A stretch of DNA of 31,703 nt, from assembly GCA_051881355.1 (NCBI GenBank), contig JBJEPS010000006.1, positions 1-31,703 of the forward strand. The letters run 5' to 3'. The position numbers were made by a program, and so were the translations under genes. Below are positions 14,985 to 22,402 of this stretch, one piece after another; the first letter of the stretch is position 1, and each line of letters starts with the position of its first letter. The DNA is from Fimenecus sp051881355. GTDB taxonomy: Bacteria > Bacillota > Clostridia > Oscillospirales > Acutalibacteraceae. The notes under the pieces are model-generated. The model was not told the origin of the DNA. It was given only the letters and a program-made list of their open reading frames with translations, and searched no databases.

Positions 14985-17546
14985 TTATTCCTCAGGTTCA
15001 CTCACAACAGCATCAGCATCACTTTCGGAGTAGTCGTGCGTTGCGCCACCCTGCGCCAACGCATTCATTTCATACCATTGCTGTTTGGAAATCAGGACCT
15101 TACGCGGCTTAGCGCCCTCATAAGGACCGATAATGCCGCGTTCTTCCAAATTGTCAATAATCCGCGCCGCACGTGCATAGCCGAGCTTTAATTTGCGCTG
15201 TAAAAGCGTAGTAGACGCCATCTGTGCGTCAACAACCACTTCAATTGCTTTCGGAATCATCTCGTCAGCTTCGCTCTCGCCTTCGTCATCTGCCGAAGTC
15301 ATACCGCCGCTCTTTTTCTTCTCTGCCGCGGCTTGCCGCTCAATTTCCTGCATCACATCGTCATCATAAGCGGTTTGCTCCTGCCCTTTGATAAAATCAA
15401 CAACCGTTTCTACTTCTTTATCGGACAAGAAACAGCCCTGAATACGAATAGGCTTTGCAATACCCACAGGGTAAAAGAGCATATCGCCGTTGCCAAGCAA
15501 TTTTTCCGCACCAACGGTGTCAATAATCGTTCTGGAATCGATTTGTGAGGAGGTTTTTAACGACAAACGGCTCGGAATATTAGCCTTAATAAGACCGGTA
15601 ATAACGTCCACAGACGGACGCTGTGTAGCGATCACCAAATGCATACCCGCCGCACGCACCATCTGCGCCAAACGACAAATAGAATCCTCGACCTCATGGG
15701 GTGCCGCCATCATCAAGTCGGAAAGCTCATCAATAAAAATGACAATTTGCGGCAGCTTTTTCTGCCCTATGCTTTCGCAAATACTGTTATAGCCGCTGAT
15801 GTCACGCACATTGTTGTCCGAAAACAGCTTATAACGCGTCAGCATTTCCGTAACCGCCCAAGCCAAAGCGCCGGATGCTTTTCGCGGGTCGGAAACGACG
15901 GGAACAATCAAATGCGGTATGCCGTTATAGACTGTAAATTCGACCTGCTTCGGATCAATCATCAACAGCTTAACTTCGTCCGGCGTTGCATTGTAAAGAA
16001 TGCTGACAATCATTGCATTCATACAGACCGATTTACCGGAACCCGTCGTACCTGCGACGAGTAAATGCGGCATTTTCGCAAGGTCAGCAAACATACAGTT
16101 GCCGGCAATATCTTTACCGAGTGCCACAAACAGTTTTGATTTTGCACTTCTATACTGCTCGGTATCGACGATTTCACGGAAGGTGACCGTTGCACGGTTT
16201 TTGTTCGGCACCTCAATCCCGACTGCCGCCTTATTCGGGATAGGCGCTTCAATGCGAATCCCTCCAGCCGCAAGGTTTAAGGCAATATCGTCTGCCAAAT
16301 TGGTAATACGGCTGATTTTTACACCTGCCGCCGGTTGTATTTCATAGCGCGTAACGGAGGGACCGCGGCAAATATCTACAATGCGCGTTTCTACACCAAA
16401 GCTCTTTAAAGTATCCACCAATTTGGTGGCATTCGCCTTTAATTCGTCCTCATATTTTAAGTTGCGTGTGTTTTTCGGCGCGGCAAGACAGGTCAGCGGC
16501 GGTTTTTCATACACCTTTTTCGGTGCATCTCCCGTCTCTTCGCTTTCAGCTTCTCCGTCCTCAATATGTTTTGCTGATGCTTTTAAATCGCCGGCAGGAG
16601 CAGGCACATTCGCTTCTGGCTTTTCATCTTTTGAGAATTTTTCTGCTGAAATCGGAATAATACCGTCCTCGGGAACATTCGCCTTCGTCGATTCCTCACC
16701 TTTCATTTTGTTGATAATATCATCTAAGAGTATCGGCTTTTGCGATGCAGGCTCTTCTGCAGGAGAAAGCTCGTCCTCTGCAACAATCTGTGCCGTCTGC
16801 TCTGAATCCGTCTTTTTTTTCTTAGGGAATTTTTTGATTTTTTCGTCCTCCGAAATCGGCTCAGGTCCTAAATCGACATCGACATTGAAATCCCGTTCCT
16901 GCTGTTTGGTAATTTGTTCAATCTTTTCTTCGCGATATGCATTTGCTTTTTGTACGGGCTTTGCAACGCTTTTAAACAGCTTTATAAGCGTTGTACCGGT
17001 CATCAGCATCGCGCAAAGGAACAAAAGAATTACCACAATCGCAATTGCCGCCGCCTTACCGCTGCCGGTTGCCAATAGGATAAGCCCGCCGAAAACGGCG
17101 CCGACTGCACCGCTGCCGAGCATCGAGCCGTCCACACGATAAGCATTATATGCGTCAGCAATATCGGTAAGAAAATCCACTTCGCCGGAAAACTTGAAAA
17201 TATGTACCGCACTGCATAGTAAAACAATCAGCGCCAATGCTTCCGCAACCTTAAAGCCAACCTTCGTCCCGGTCTTATCGAGCGTCGTCATAATGGCAAC
17301 ATACAATAGCAAAAGCGGTACAACAAACGCCGAAAATCCAAACAAACCGAAGGAAAGCGTTCGAATTCCGCCCCAAAGCCCTCCACCGGGAATGAGTGTA
17401 ACACAAATTAAAAATGCGGCAATGCAAAACAAAACAATTGCGGCAACCTGCTTTTGTGCAGCAGCGCGCTCCGCTTTATGCTGCACAGTCGTGTTTGTGG
17501 TCGACTGCCGTTTTGCCTTTGTCTGTGTACTTTTATTTCCTGCCAT
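14985..17546 (-). CDS. ftsK: DNA translocase FtsK/SpoIIIE
   Basis: An 853-residue membrane-anchored DNA pump for chromosome segregation at the division or sporulation septum. It has N-terminal transmembrane helices (between about residues 34 and 187), a charged linker (about 200-350), and the motor domain with Walker A GTTGSGKS at 499-506 and a Walker B stretch (QIVIFIDELSDLM). The C-terminal winged-helix gamma domain (LLQRKLKLGYARAARIIDNLEERGIIG) binds orienting DNA sequences. Only one such gene is seen here, so it could serve both division and forespore DNA transfer. GGAGG precedes the ATG; it follows tepA by 20 bases. Confidence 0.96.
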   Translation of the reverse strand: MAGNKSTQTKAKRQSTTNTTVQHKAERAAAQKQVAAIVLFCIAAFLICVTLIPGGGLWGGIRTLSFGLFGFSAFVVPLLLLYVAIMTTLDKTGTKVGFKVAEALALIVLLCSAVHIFKFSGEVDFLTDIADAYNAYRVDGSMLGSGAVGAVFGGLILLATGSGKAAAIAIVVILLFLCAMLMTGTTLIKLFKSVAKPVQKANAYREEKIEQITKQQERDFNVDVDLGPEPISEDEKIKKFPKKKKTDSEQTAQIVAEDELSPAEEPASQKPILLDDIINKMKGEESTKANVPEDGIIPISAEKFSKDEKPEANVPAPAGDLKASAKHIEDGEAESEETGDAPKKVYEKPPLTCLAAPKNTRNLKYEDELKANATKLVDTLKSFGVETRIVDICRGPSVTRYEIQPAAGVKISRITNLADDIALNLAAGGIRIEAPIPNKAAVGIEVPNKNRATVTFREIVDTEQYRSAKSKLFVALGKDIAGNCMFADLAKMPHLLVAGTTGSGKSVCMNAMIVSILYNATPDEVKLLMIDPKQVEFTVYNGIPHLIVPVVSDPRKASGALAWAVTEMLTRYKLFSDNNVRDISGYNSICESIGQKKLPQIVIFIDELSDLMMAAPHEVEDSICRLAQMVRAAGMHLVIATQRPSVDVITGLIKANIPSRLSLKTSSQIDSRTIIDTVGAEKLLGNGDMLFYPVGIAKPIRIQGCFLSDKEVETVVDFIKGQEQTAYDDDVMQEIERQAAAEKKKSGGMTSADDEGESEADEMIPKAIEVVVDAQMASTTLLQRKLKLGYARAARIIDNLEERGIIGPYEGAKPRKVLISKQQWYEMNALAQGGATHDYSESDADAVVSEPEE

Positions 17547-17566
17547 TTTCTTTCCTCCGATTATTT

Positions 17567-18331
17567 TTACAGTTCTTCTTTTTCATGATTTGCAATCATT
17601 TGATAGAGACAGTCTAACGCATCCGAAAGACCGCCGAGACGGTCAATCATACCGCACTCCACGGCGGCTTTTCCATCTAAAACCGTGCCGACATCGGTTG
17701 CAAGTTCACCTGTTGCCAACATAAATTCACGAAACTTTTCCGGCGGCATTTTGGAATTCTTTGCCACAAAGTCCACAATGCGCTCCTGCATTTTTTGGAA
17801 ATAGGAAAAGGTTTGCGGCACGCCTAACACCAATCCATTCATGCGCACCGGGTGCACAGTCATCGTGGCAGACGGTACAATAAACGATTGCTTTGCCGAC
17901 ACCGCCAGCGGTACACCGATCGAATGCCCACCGCCGAGCACCAAAGAAACCGTCGGCGTTTTCATTCCACTGATTAGCTCTGCAATGGCAAGCCCAGCCT
18001 CAATATCGCCGCCGACTGTGTTTAAAATTACAATTAACCCTTCAATCTCATCGCTTTCCTCGATGGCAACCAACTGCGGAATGACGTGTTCATATTTTGT
18101 CGTCTTGTTTTGCGGGGGTAAAATATAGTGGCCCTCAATTTGTCCGATAACCGTCAGACAGTGTATACTGTGCCCATCTTTTTCCACAGTGATGGACCCC
18201 GTCTCCACAATTTGTCGAATGGAGGATGTCGAACGCTGTTCCGGCTCGTTTTCTTCTTCCTCAAACGGCGGCGGACATTCCGCATTCTGCATAAATGTGG
18301 AAAACGCGACGGAATTCTTTGATTTTTTCAT
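17567..18331 (-). CDS. ClpP-class serine protease, TepA-like
   Basis: A 254-residue ClpP/crotonase-fold protein of the TepA (translocation-enhancing protein) type. The catalytic serine is Ser137 in GGGHSIGVPLA and the histidine is His160 in MTVHPVR; an Asp further on would complete the triad. The first 35 residues are low-complexity and acidic. In Bacillus subtilis TepA lies next to spoIIIE, and the same order (tepA, then ftsK/spoIIIE) is seen here, which supports the call. The ATG at 18331 has AGAGGTG upstream; an in-frame start at 18394 would overlap the promoter. It appears to be the first gene of a five-gene unit. Confidence 0.88.
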   Translation of the reverse strand: MKKSKNSVAFSTFMQNAECPPPFEEEENEPEQRSTSSIRQIVETGSITVEKDGHSIHCLTVIGQIEGHYILPPQNKTTKYEHVIPQLVAIEESDEIEGLIVILNTVGGDIEAGLAIAELISGMKTPTVSLVLGGGHSIGVPLAVSAKQSFIVPSATMTVHPVRMNGLVLGVPQTFSYFQKMQERIVDFVAKNSKMPPEKFREFMLATGELATDVGTVLDGKAAVECGMIDRLGGLSDALDCLYQMIANHEKEEL

Positions 18332-18397
18332 ATTGCACCTCTTTGAAAATATGTATTTAGTATTTCCGAAGGGTGCATGAATTATTTTACGCAAAAT

Positions 18398-18426
18398 ATT
18401 GTATCATAAATCCGCTTATTGCGCAA
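18398..18426 (-). promoter_or_regulatory. Candidate sigma-A promoter of tepA-ftsK
   Basis: On the minus strand a TACAAT -10 (18398-18403) with an extended TG motif, and TTGCGC (18421-18426) at 17 bases as a weak -35. The transcript would start near 18391, about 60 bases before tepA. Confidence 0.5.
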
Positions 18427-18446
18427 TCCTTTGTTTCTGTTGCCGT

Positions 18447-18479
18447 GAAAAAATCCGCCCTACATATAGTAAGGCGGAT
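18447..18479 (-). terminator. Intrinsic terminator after spo0A
   Basis: An 11-bp stem with one G-U pair (18453-18463 with 18469-18479, core ATCCGCC / GGCGGAT) and a five-base loop. On the minus strand it is followed by a T run. It lies 40 bases after the spo0A stop. Confidence 0.88.
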
Positions 18480-18518
18480 CAGAATTTAATTATGTTTTTA
18501 TATATTGATTTTTAAAAA

Positions 18519-19292
18519 TCAACTGATTTTTAATTGCAAGCGAAGTTTATCACTGATCATAGCAATAAATTCGGAATTTGTCGGCTTGCCGCGACTGTTT
18601 TGAATGGTGTAGCCAAAATATGAACTAAGTACATCGACATCTCCTCTGTCCCATGCAACTTCAATCGCATGGCGAATGGCACGCTCTACACGGGAAGAAG
18701 TCGTTGAAAAGCGTTTTGCGACAGTCGGATATAAAACCTTTGTTACGGAATTCATCATTTCTGCATCATTGATAGACAGAATAATTGCCTCCCGCAAATA
18801 CTGATACCCCTTAATATGCGCCGGCACACCGATTTGATGCATGATTTCACTGACCAGTACCTCTAAATCCGAAGTGTTGAGATGTGCCTGTGTGCTGTTC
18901 TTTAGCTGTGACTGCGTATCGCCCGCCATAAGCAGAATGCGTTCTGCCATCATAGAAACATCAAACGGTTTCAGAAAATAATAGTCTGCACCGGCAGTAA
19001 GCACTTCATTCTCAAACCGTTGATTATCTACACCTGAAACGACCATGACCAACGGCTTTTTGATTTTCGGATTTTTTGACATCTGCTGTAAAACACCGAG
19101 TGCGTCTACCGAGGACATAATGGCATCCATCACCAAAACATCCGGTTTTTCCAGTTCTAAAAGGCGTAAAACCTCACTGCCGTTTTTTGAAACGCGACGA
19201 ACCTCAAAGCCATAGGATTTGAATACGGATGTACAGTGTTTTCCGAAATCGTTTGCTTCCTCCGTAAATAAAATTTTGAGTGTTTTCTCCAT
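18519..19292 (-). CDS. spo0A: Sporulation master transcription factor Spo0A
   Basis: A 257-residue response regulator that starts sporulation after phosphorylation. The receiver domain (1-120) has the phospho-acceptor Asp56, Ser86 in the switch position and Lys108 in FLKPFD. It is divergent: the usual acidic pair (DD near residue 10-11) is Glu11-Glu12, and the usual MP after the acceptor Asp region reads MS. The DNA-binding domain (about 140-257) is strongly conserved, with IGVPAHIKGYQYLREAI, SRVERAIRHAIEVAWDRGD and KPTNSEFIAMISDKLRL. The ATG has AGGAGGT upstream and a good sigma-A promoter. Gene order spoIVB-spo0A is the one found across spore formers. Confidence 0.97.
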   Translation of the reverse strand: MEKTLKILFTEEANDFGKHCTSVFKSYGFEVRRVSKNGSEVLRLLELEKPDVLVMDAIMSSVDALGVLQQMSKNPKIKKPLVMVVSGVDNQRFENEVLTAGADYYFLKPFDVSMMAERILLMAGDTQSQLKNSTQAHLNTSDLEVLVSEIMHQIGVPAHIKGYQYLREAIILSINDAEMMNSVTKVLYPTVAKRFSTTSSRVERAIRHAIEVAWDRGDVDVLSSYFGYTIQNSRGKPTNSEFIAMISDKLRLQLKIS

Positions 19293-19323
19293 AAAATTTA
19301 CCTCCTGTTTTGATTTCTGCCAT

Positions 19324-19352
19324 ATTTTACCATATTAGTTAATATTTGGCAA
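19324..19352 (-). promoter_or_regulatory. Sigma-A promoter of spo0A
   Basis: TTGCCA (19347-19352 on the minus strand), a 17-base spacer and TAAAAT (19324-19329) with an extended -10 TG. Transcription would start near 19317, about 25 bases before the ATG. No clear Spo0A box or sigma-H promoter was seen here. Confidence 0.65.
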
Positions 19353-19411
19353 TGGAATTTTTGAAAATATTTTTATTTTTTTCAAAAAAATACAGAAAAG
19401 TATAAAATAAA

Positions 19412-19449
19412 GGATGCATAACCGCAAAAACAGTTATACATCCCTTTTT
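19412..19449 (-). terminator. Terminator between spoIVB and spo0A
   Basis: An 11-bp stem with one mismatch (19412-19422 with 19433-19443, GGATGCATAAC / GTTATACATCC), starting about 10 bases after the spoIVB stop. T-rich sequence follows on both strands, so it could work in either direction. Confidence 0.65.
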
Positions 19450-19453
19450 TCGC

Positions 19454-20704
19454 TTATGATGCTTCTTGAAGCGATTGCGCTTCAATATTTTCGGCATCTT
19501 TAAGCATTGTCTCGGCAAATATGCCGTACCCTTGTAGGGCATTGTTGACAAATACATGTGTGACCGCGCCGACAAGCATACCGTTTTGAATGATTGGACT
19601 GCCGCTCATACCTTGCACGATACCGCCGGTTTTTGCAATCAAATCGCTGTCGGTAACTTCAATAATCATGTTTTTACCGTTCTCATCAGAATTTGGGTAA
19701 ACCTTAATGATTTTGACGTCGTAATACTGCGGTCCCGTATCGTCAACGGTTGCAATAATTTGTGCGTAGCCGGTTTTCACCTCATTTTTTGTTGCCACAG
19801 GCAGTTCGGACGCATTTTCATCAAAAGCGTGCAAAATGCCGTACACACCCGTTTCGCCGTTGCTGCAAAGTGTACCGATGGTTTCATCTTGAAACACACC
19901 GCAGAGCTCACCGGTTATGCCGGCGCTGCCCTTATAGCAGCCGCTGATTTGGGTTTTTATGGCTTCACCGCTTCCAAACGGCATAACTGTACCGGTATCA
20001 ATGTCACAAATCGCATGGCCAAGCCCACCGAATACACCGGTATCTTTACAATAAAATGTCATTGTTCCGACACCGGCAGTGCTGTCACGCACCCACAAGC
20101 CTGCTTTCGGCTTTCCGTCGTTGGAAGACACCGCAAGCGTAAGCTCTGTTTGCCAGACCTTTGCATTTCTGCGCACGGTTAAGGTAATGCTGCTTTTGCC
20201 TTCTTGAATAGCAGCGCTTAACTGTGAAACATTTTGCACGGATTTTCCGTCTACCGAAAGCAAAACGTCGCCGACTTTTAGTCCGGCACGTTTTGCCGGA
20301 TTCACAATCCCGTCCGCAGTCGGCACATCATCCATACCGACAACCAAAATACCGTCGGTAAAGATTTTAATACCGAAAATATCGCCGCTCGGCACAACAT
20401 ATTGCCGTTTGCTGACCGTAACTGTCGATGATTTCACCGGAATGGTGTTCAGCAACGAAATATTTACCTGGTAACTATCCGTGCCTTCGGAGCCGCCGGA
20501 GACCATGTTCGCAGAATTCGCGGAAAGCACTTCGTCTTCCGATTCGGAATTCTGCAACGAGTAAATGCCGTTGACATTTATCTCCTGATTCTCCAAAAGG
20601 CAGATGGTATCGGGATACACCTTGTCTCCCATAAAAACCAAAGCAAATATGACAGAGGCAGCAACAAGACTGAAAAGGCTGAAAAACTTGAAAAATTTCT
20701 TCAT
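19454..20704 (-). CDS. spoIVB: SpoIVB serine peptidase
   Basis: The forespore-made S55 peptidase that is secreted to the intermembrane space and triggers pro-sigma-K processing in the mother cell. The 416-residue protein has an N-terminal signal or anchor helix (about residues 8-25), a PDZ domain (about 105-190, with NPAKRAGLKVGDVLLSVDG), and the peptidase domain with His230 (GLGHAICD), Asp354 and Ser369 (GMSGSPI). The spacing of the latter two equals that of Asp363 and Ser378 in Bacillus subtilis. A serine-rich stretch (about 50-78) precedes the PDZ domain. GGAGGTG lies before the ATG. It sits directly upstream of spo0A. Confidence 0.96.
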   Translation of the reverse strand: MKKFFKFFSLFSLVAASVIFALVFMGDKVYPDTICLLENQEINVNGIYSLQNSESEDEVLSANSANMVSGGSEGTDSYQVNISLLNTIPVKSSTVTVSKRQYVVPSGDIFGIKIFTDGILVVGMDDVPTADGIVNPAKRAGLKVGDVLLSVDGKSVQNVSQLSAAIQEGKSSITLTVRRNAKVWQTELTLAVSSNDGKPKAGLWVRDSTAGVGTMTFYCKDTGVFGGLGHAICDIDTGTVMPFGSGEAIKTQISGCYKGSAGITGELCGVFQDETIGTLCSNGETGVYGILHAFDENASELPVATKNEVKTGYAQIIATVDDTGPQYYDVKIIKVYPNSDENGKNMIIEVTDSDLIAKTGGIVQGMSGSPIIQNGMLVGAVTHVFVNNALQGYGIFAETMLKDAENIEAQSLQEAS

Positions 20705-20741
20705 TTTTCACCTCCGCACGCGGTTTTTTGGACCGCACTAA

Positions 20742-20771
20742 TACTTTGTGCGAAACGCGAAAAAATATGAA
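20742..20771 (-). promoter_or_regulatory. Possible sigma-G promoter of spoIVB
   Basis: On the minus strand TTCATA (20766-20771), a 17-base spacer and CAAAGTA (20742-20748) partly match the forespore sigma-G pattern (TGHATA / CATAMTA). spoIVB is sigma-G dependent in Bacillus. The match is imperfect and the call rests partly on that expectation. Confidence 0.3.
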
Positions 20772-20775
20772 CGGA

Positions 20776-20828
20776 AAAAATAAGACTTTACGGTGCAATT
20801 TAGTATTGCAAACAAACCGTAAAGTCTT
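20776..20828 (-). terminator. Nested intrinsic terminator after aroK
   Basis: A perfect 12-bp outer stem (20782-20793 with 20817-20828, AAGACTTTACGG / CCGTAAAGTCTT). Inside it is a second 6-bp stem (20794-20799 with 20805-20810, TGCAAT / ATTGCA). On the minus strand a T run follows, ending the pfkA-aroK transcript. Confidence 0.88.
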
Positions 20829-20837
20829 GTAAAAATT

Positions 20838-21335
20838 TTATTTTTTTAAAGCCAAAAGAATATTTTCAACCGCTTCTTCCGAGGATTTGCAATCTGTGCA
20901 AACCGTAATATCTGCGTATTTTTGATAAAACGGCAAGCGCTCATAATAAATATCGTCTATGGTTTTGCCTTTGGACGCCGCAACGCCGCGCGTTTTAATA
21001 TTATTTAAGCGGGATTTTATCGTTTCCAACGACACGTCCAAAAACACAATTACGCCGTTTCGTTTCAGCTTTTGCATTGCCGCATCGCGAAACACCGCAC
21101 TGCCGCCGGTAGCAATGACGCAATTTTCACAATCAAGCGATAGAATTGCCGCACATTCCGCGTCTAAAAAATGTGCAATGCCGTCGGAATCAATAATCTC
21201 CTGCAAAAGGCGTTTTTCGCGTTGCTGAATCACCAAATCCGTATCGCAGAAGCCGATACCGAGCGTTTTTGCCAAGATGACACCGACCGTGCTTTTGCCT
21301 GAAGCAGGCATACCGATTAAAACAATATTTTTCAT
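20838..21335 (-). CDS. aroK: Shikimate kinase
   Basis: Phosphorylates shikimate to shikimate 3-phosphate in the chorismate pathway. The 165-residue P-loop protein has Walker A GMPASGKST (8-16), the shikimate-binding Asp in CDTDLVI (31-33), the GG pair in IATGGSAVF and a lid Arg in KTRGVA. Length fits the family (about 165-175). The ATG shares one base with the TGA stop of pfkA, so the two genes are coupled although they serve different pathways. A strong terminator follows. Confidence 0.93.
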   Translation of the reverse strand: MKNIVLIGMPASGKSTVGVILAKTLGIGFCDTDLVIQQREKRLLQEIIDSDGIAHFLDAECAAILSLDCENCVIATGGSAVFRDAAMQKLKRNGVIVFLDVSLETIKSRLNNIKTRGVAASKGKTIDDIYYERLPFYQKYADITVCTDCKSSEEAVENILLALKK

Positions 21336-22297
21336 CAGATTGAAATTTCGTGCGCCAGTTTGTACAAATCCAAATCGATACTTTTCTGCATATTGAGGGC
21401 TTCAAAAATATCAAAGTCCACGATTTGGTCTTTTTGCATAGCCACCACGCGGTTGCCGATACCTTCTTTTAACAGTTCGACGGCTCTATACCCCATTTGG
21501 CTGCCGGCAACCCTGTCACGCACCGTCGGGGAACCGCCGCGTTGTACATGCCCGAGAATGGTTGCACGGGATTCAACGCCGGTTTCTTTTTCGATACGTT
21601 CCGCCATTTCCTGCACGCCGCCGATACCTTCTGCCACAATAATGATAAAGTGACGCTTGCCCGCCTTTTGCGTGCGTTGCATACGCTCAATAACATCTTT
21701 TTCAAAATCAAAAGGCACTTCGGGAATTAAAATGGTTGTCGCGCCGCAGGCAATACCTGCATTCAAGGCGATATACCCTGCTCTTCTGCCCATAACCTCA
21801 ACAACGGAGCAGCGGTCATGCGACTCAGAGGTATCTCGCAGTCTGTCAACCATTTCCATAACGGTATTCATGGAGGTATCATAGCCGATGGTATAGTCAC
21901 AGCAAGCAATATCATTGTCAATTGTGCCGGGAATCCCAACACAGGGAACCCCACGCAGGGAAAGATCGCGCGCACCGCGGAATGAACCGTCACCGCCGAT
22001 GACAACGATGCCTTCCATTTGCATTTCCTTGCAAACATCCATCGCTTTCTGCATACCCTCTTCGGTTTTAAATTCAGGGCTTCTTGCAGAATACAAAATT
22101 GTACCGCCGCGATTGATGATGTTGGAAACACTCCGCAAATTCATTTCATACATATCGCCGTACATAAGGCCGTTGTAGCCGCGGCGAATACCCATAACAC
22201 GGAATCCGTTTTCACAGCCGGCACGGACAACGGCACGAATGGCAGCATTCATACCGGGCGCGTCGCCGCCGCTCGTTAACACACCGATGGTTTTCAT
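21335..22297 (-). CDS. pfkA: ATP-dependent 6-phosphofructokinase
   Basis: Phosphorylates fructose 6-phosphate to fructose 1,6-bisphosphate, the committed step of glycolysis. The 320-residue protein has the N-terminal GVLTSGGDAPGMNA, GGDGS at residues 101-105 with Gly104 that marks ATP (not pyrophosphate) use, and catalytic Asp127 in PGTIDND. Length equals that of Bacillus PfkA (319-320). GAGGTGAAGG lies before the ATG. It follows dnaE, as in many Firmicutes, but has its own strong promoter. Confidence 0.97.
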   Translation of the reverse strand: MKTIGVLTSGGDAPGMNAAIRAVVRAGCENGFRVMGIRRGYNGLMYGDMYEMNLRSVSNIINRGGTILYSARSPEFKTEEGMQKAMDVCKEMQMEGIVVIGGDGSFRGARDLSLRGVPCVGIPGTIDNDIACCDYTIGYDTSMNTVMEMVDRLRDTSESHDRCSVVEVMGRRAGYIALNAGIACGATTILIPEVPFDFEKDVIERMQRTQKAGKRHFIIIVAEGIGGVQEMAERIEKETGVESRATILGHVQRGGSPTVRDRVAGSQMGYRAVELLKEGIGNRVVAMQKDQIVDFDIFEALNMQKSIDLDLYKLAHEISI

Positions 22298-22341
22298 AAT
22301 CCTTCACCTCAAAAATCAATTCTAAAATGCATCAGAATACT

Positions 22342-22369
22342 ATAATACACAAAACCGTAATAATGTCAA
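22342..22369 (-). promoter_or_regulatory. Sigma-A promoter of pfkA-aroK
   Basis: A perfect TTGACA (22364-22369 on the minus strand), 16-base spacer and TATTAT (22342-22347). Transcription would start near 22335, about 38 bases before the pfkA ATG, so glycolytic expression need not depend on the dnaE transcript. Confidence 0.75.
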
Positions 22370-22402
22370 GTAAATATCTTCCATTCTAACAAAAAGACTG
22401 TT

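Noticed and set aside
16381..17142. Open frame of 253 codons antisense to ftsK, rich in Ser and Phe
   Set aside because: It mirrors the Lys/Glu-rich linker of ftsK, has no ribosome binding site of note and no recognisable domain.
18213..18233. Two TGTCGAA sequences (Spo0A box-like) 14 bases apart
   Set aside because: They lie inside the tepA coding region, far from a promoter; the 7-mer is expected a few times in a window of this size, and it also occurs in rpsB.
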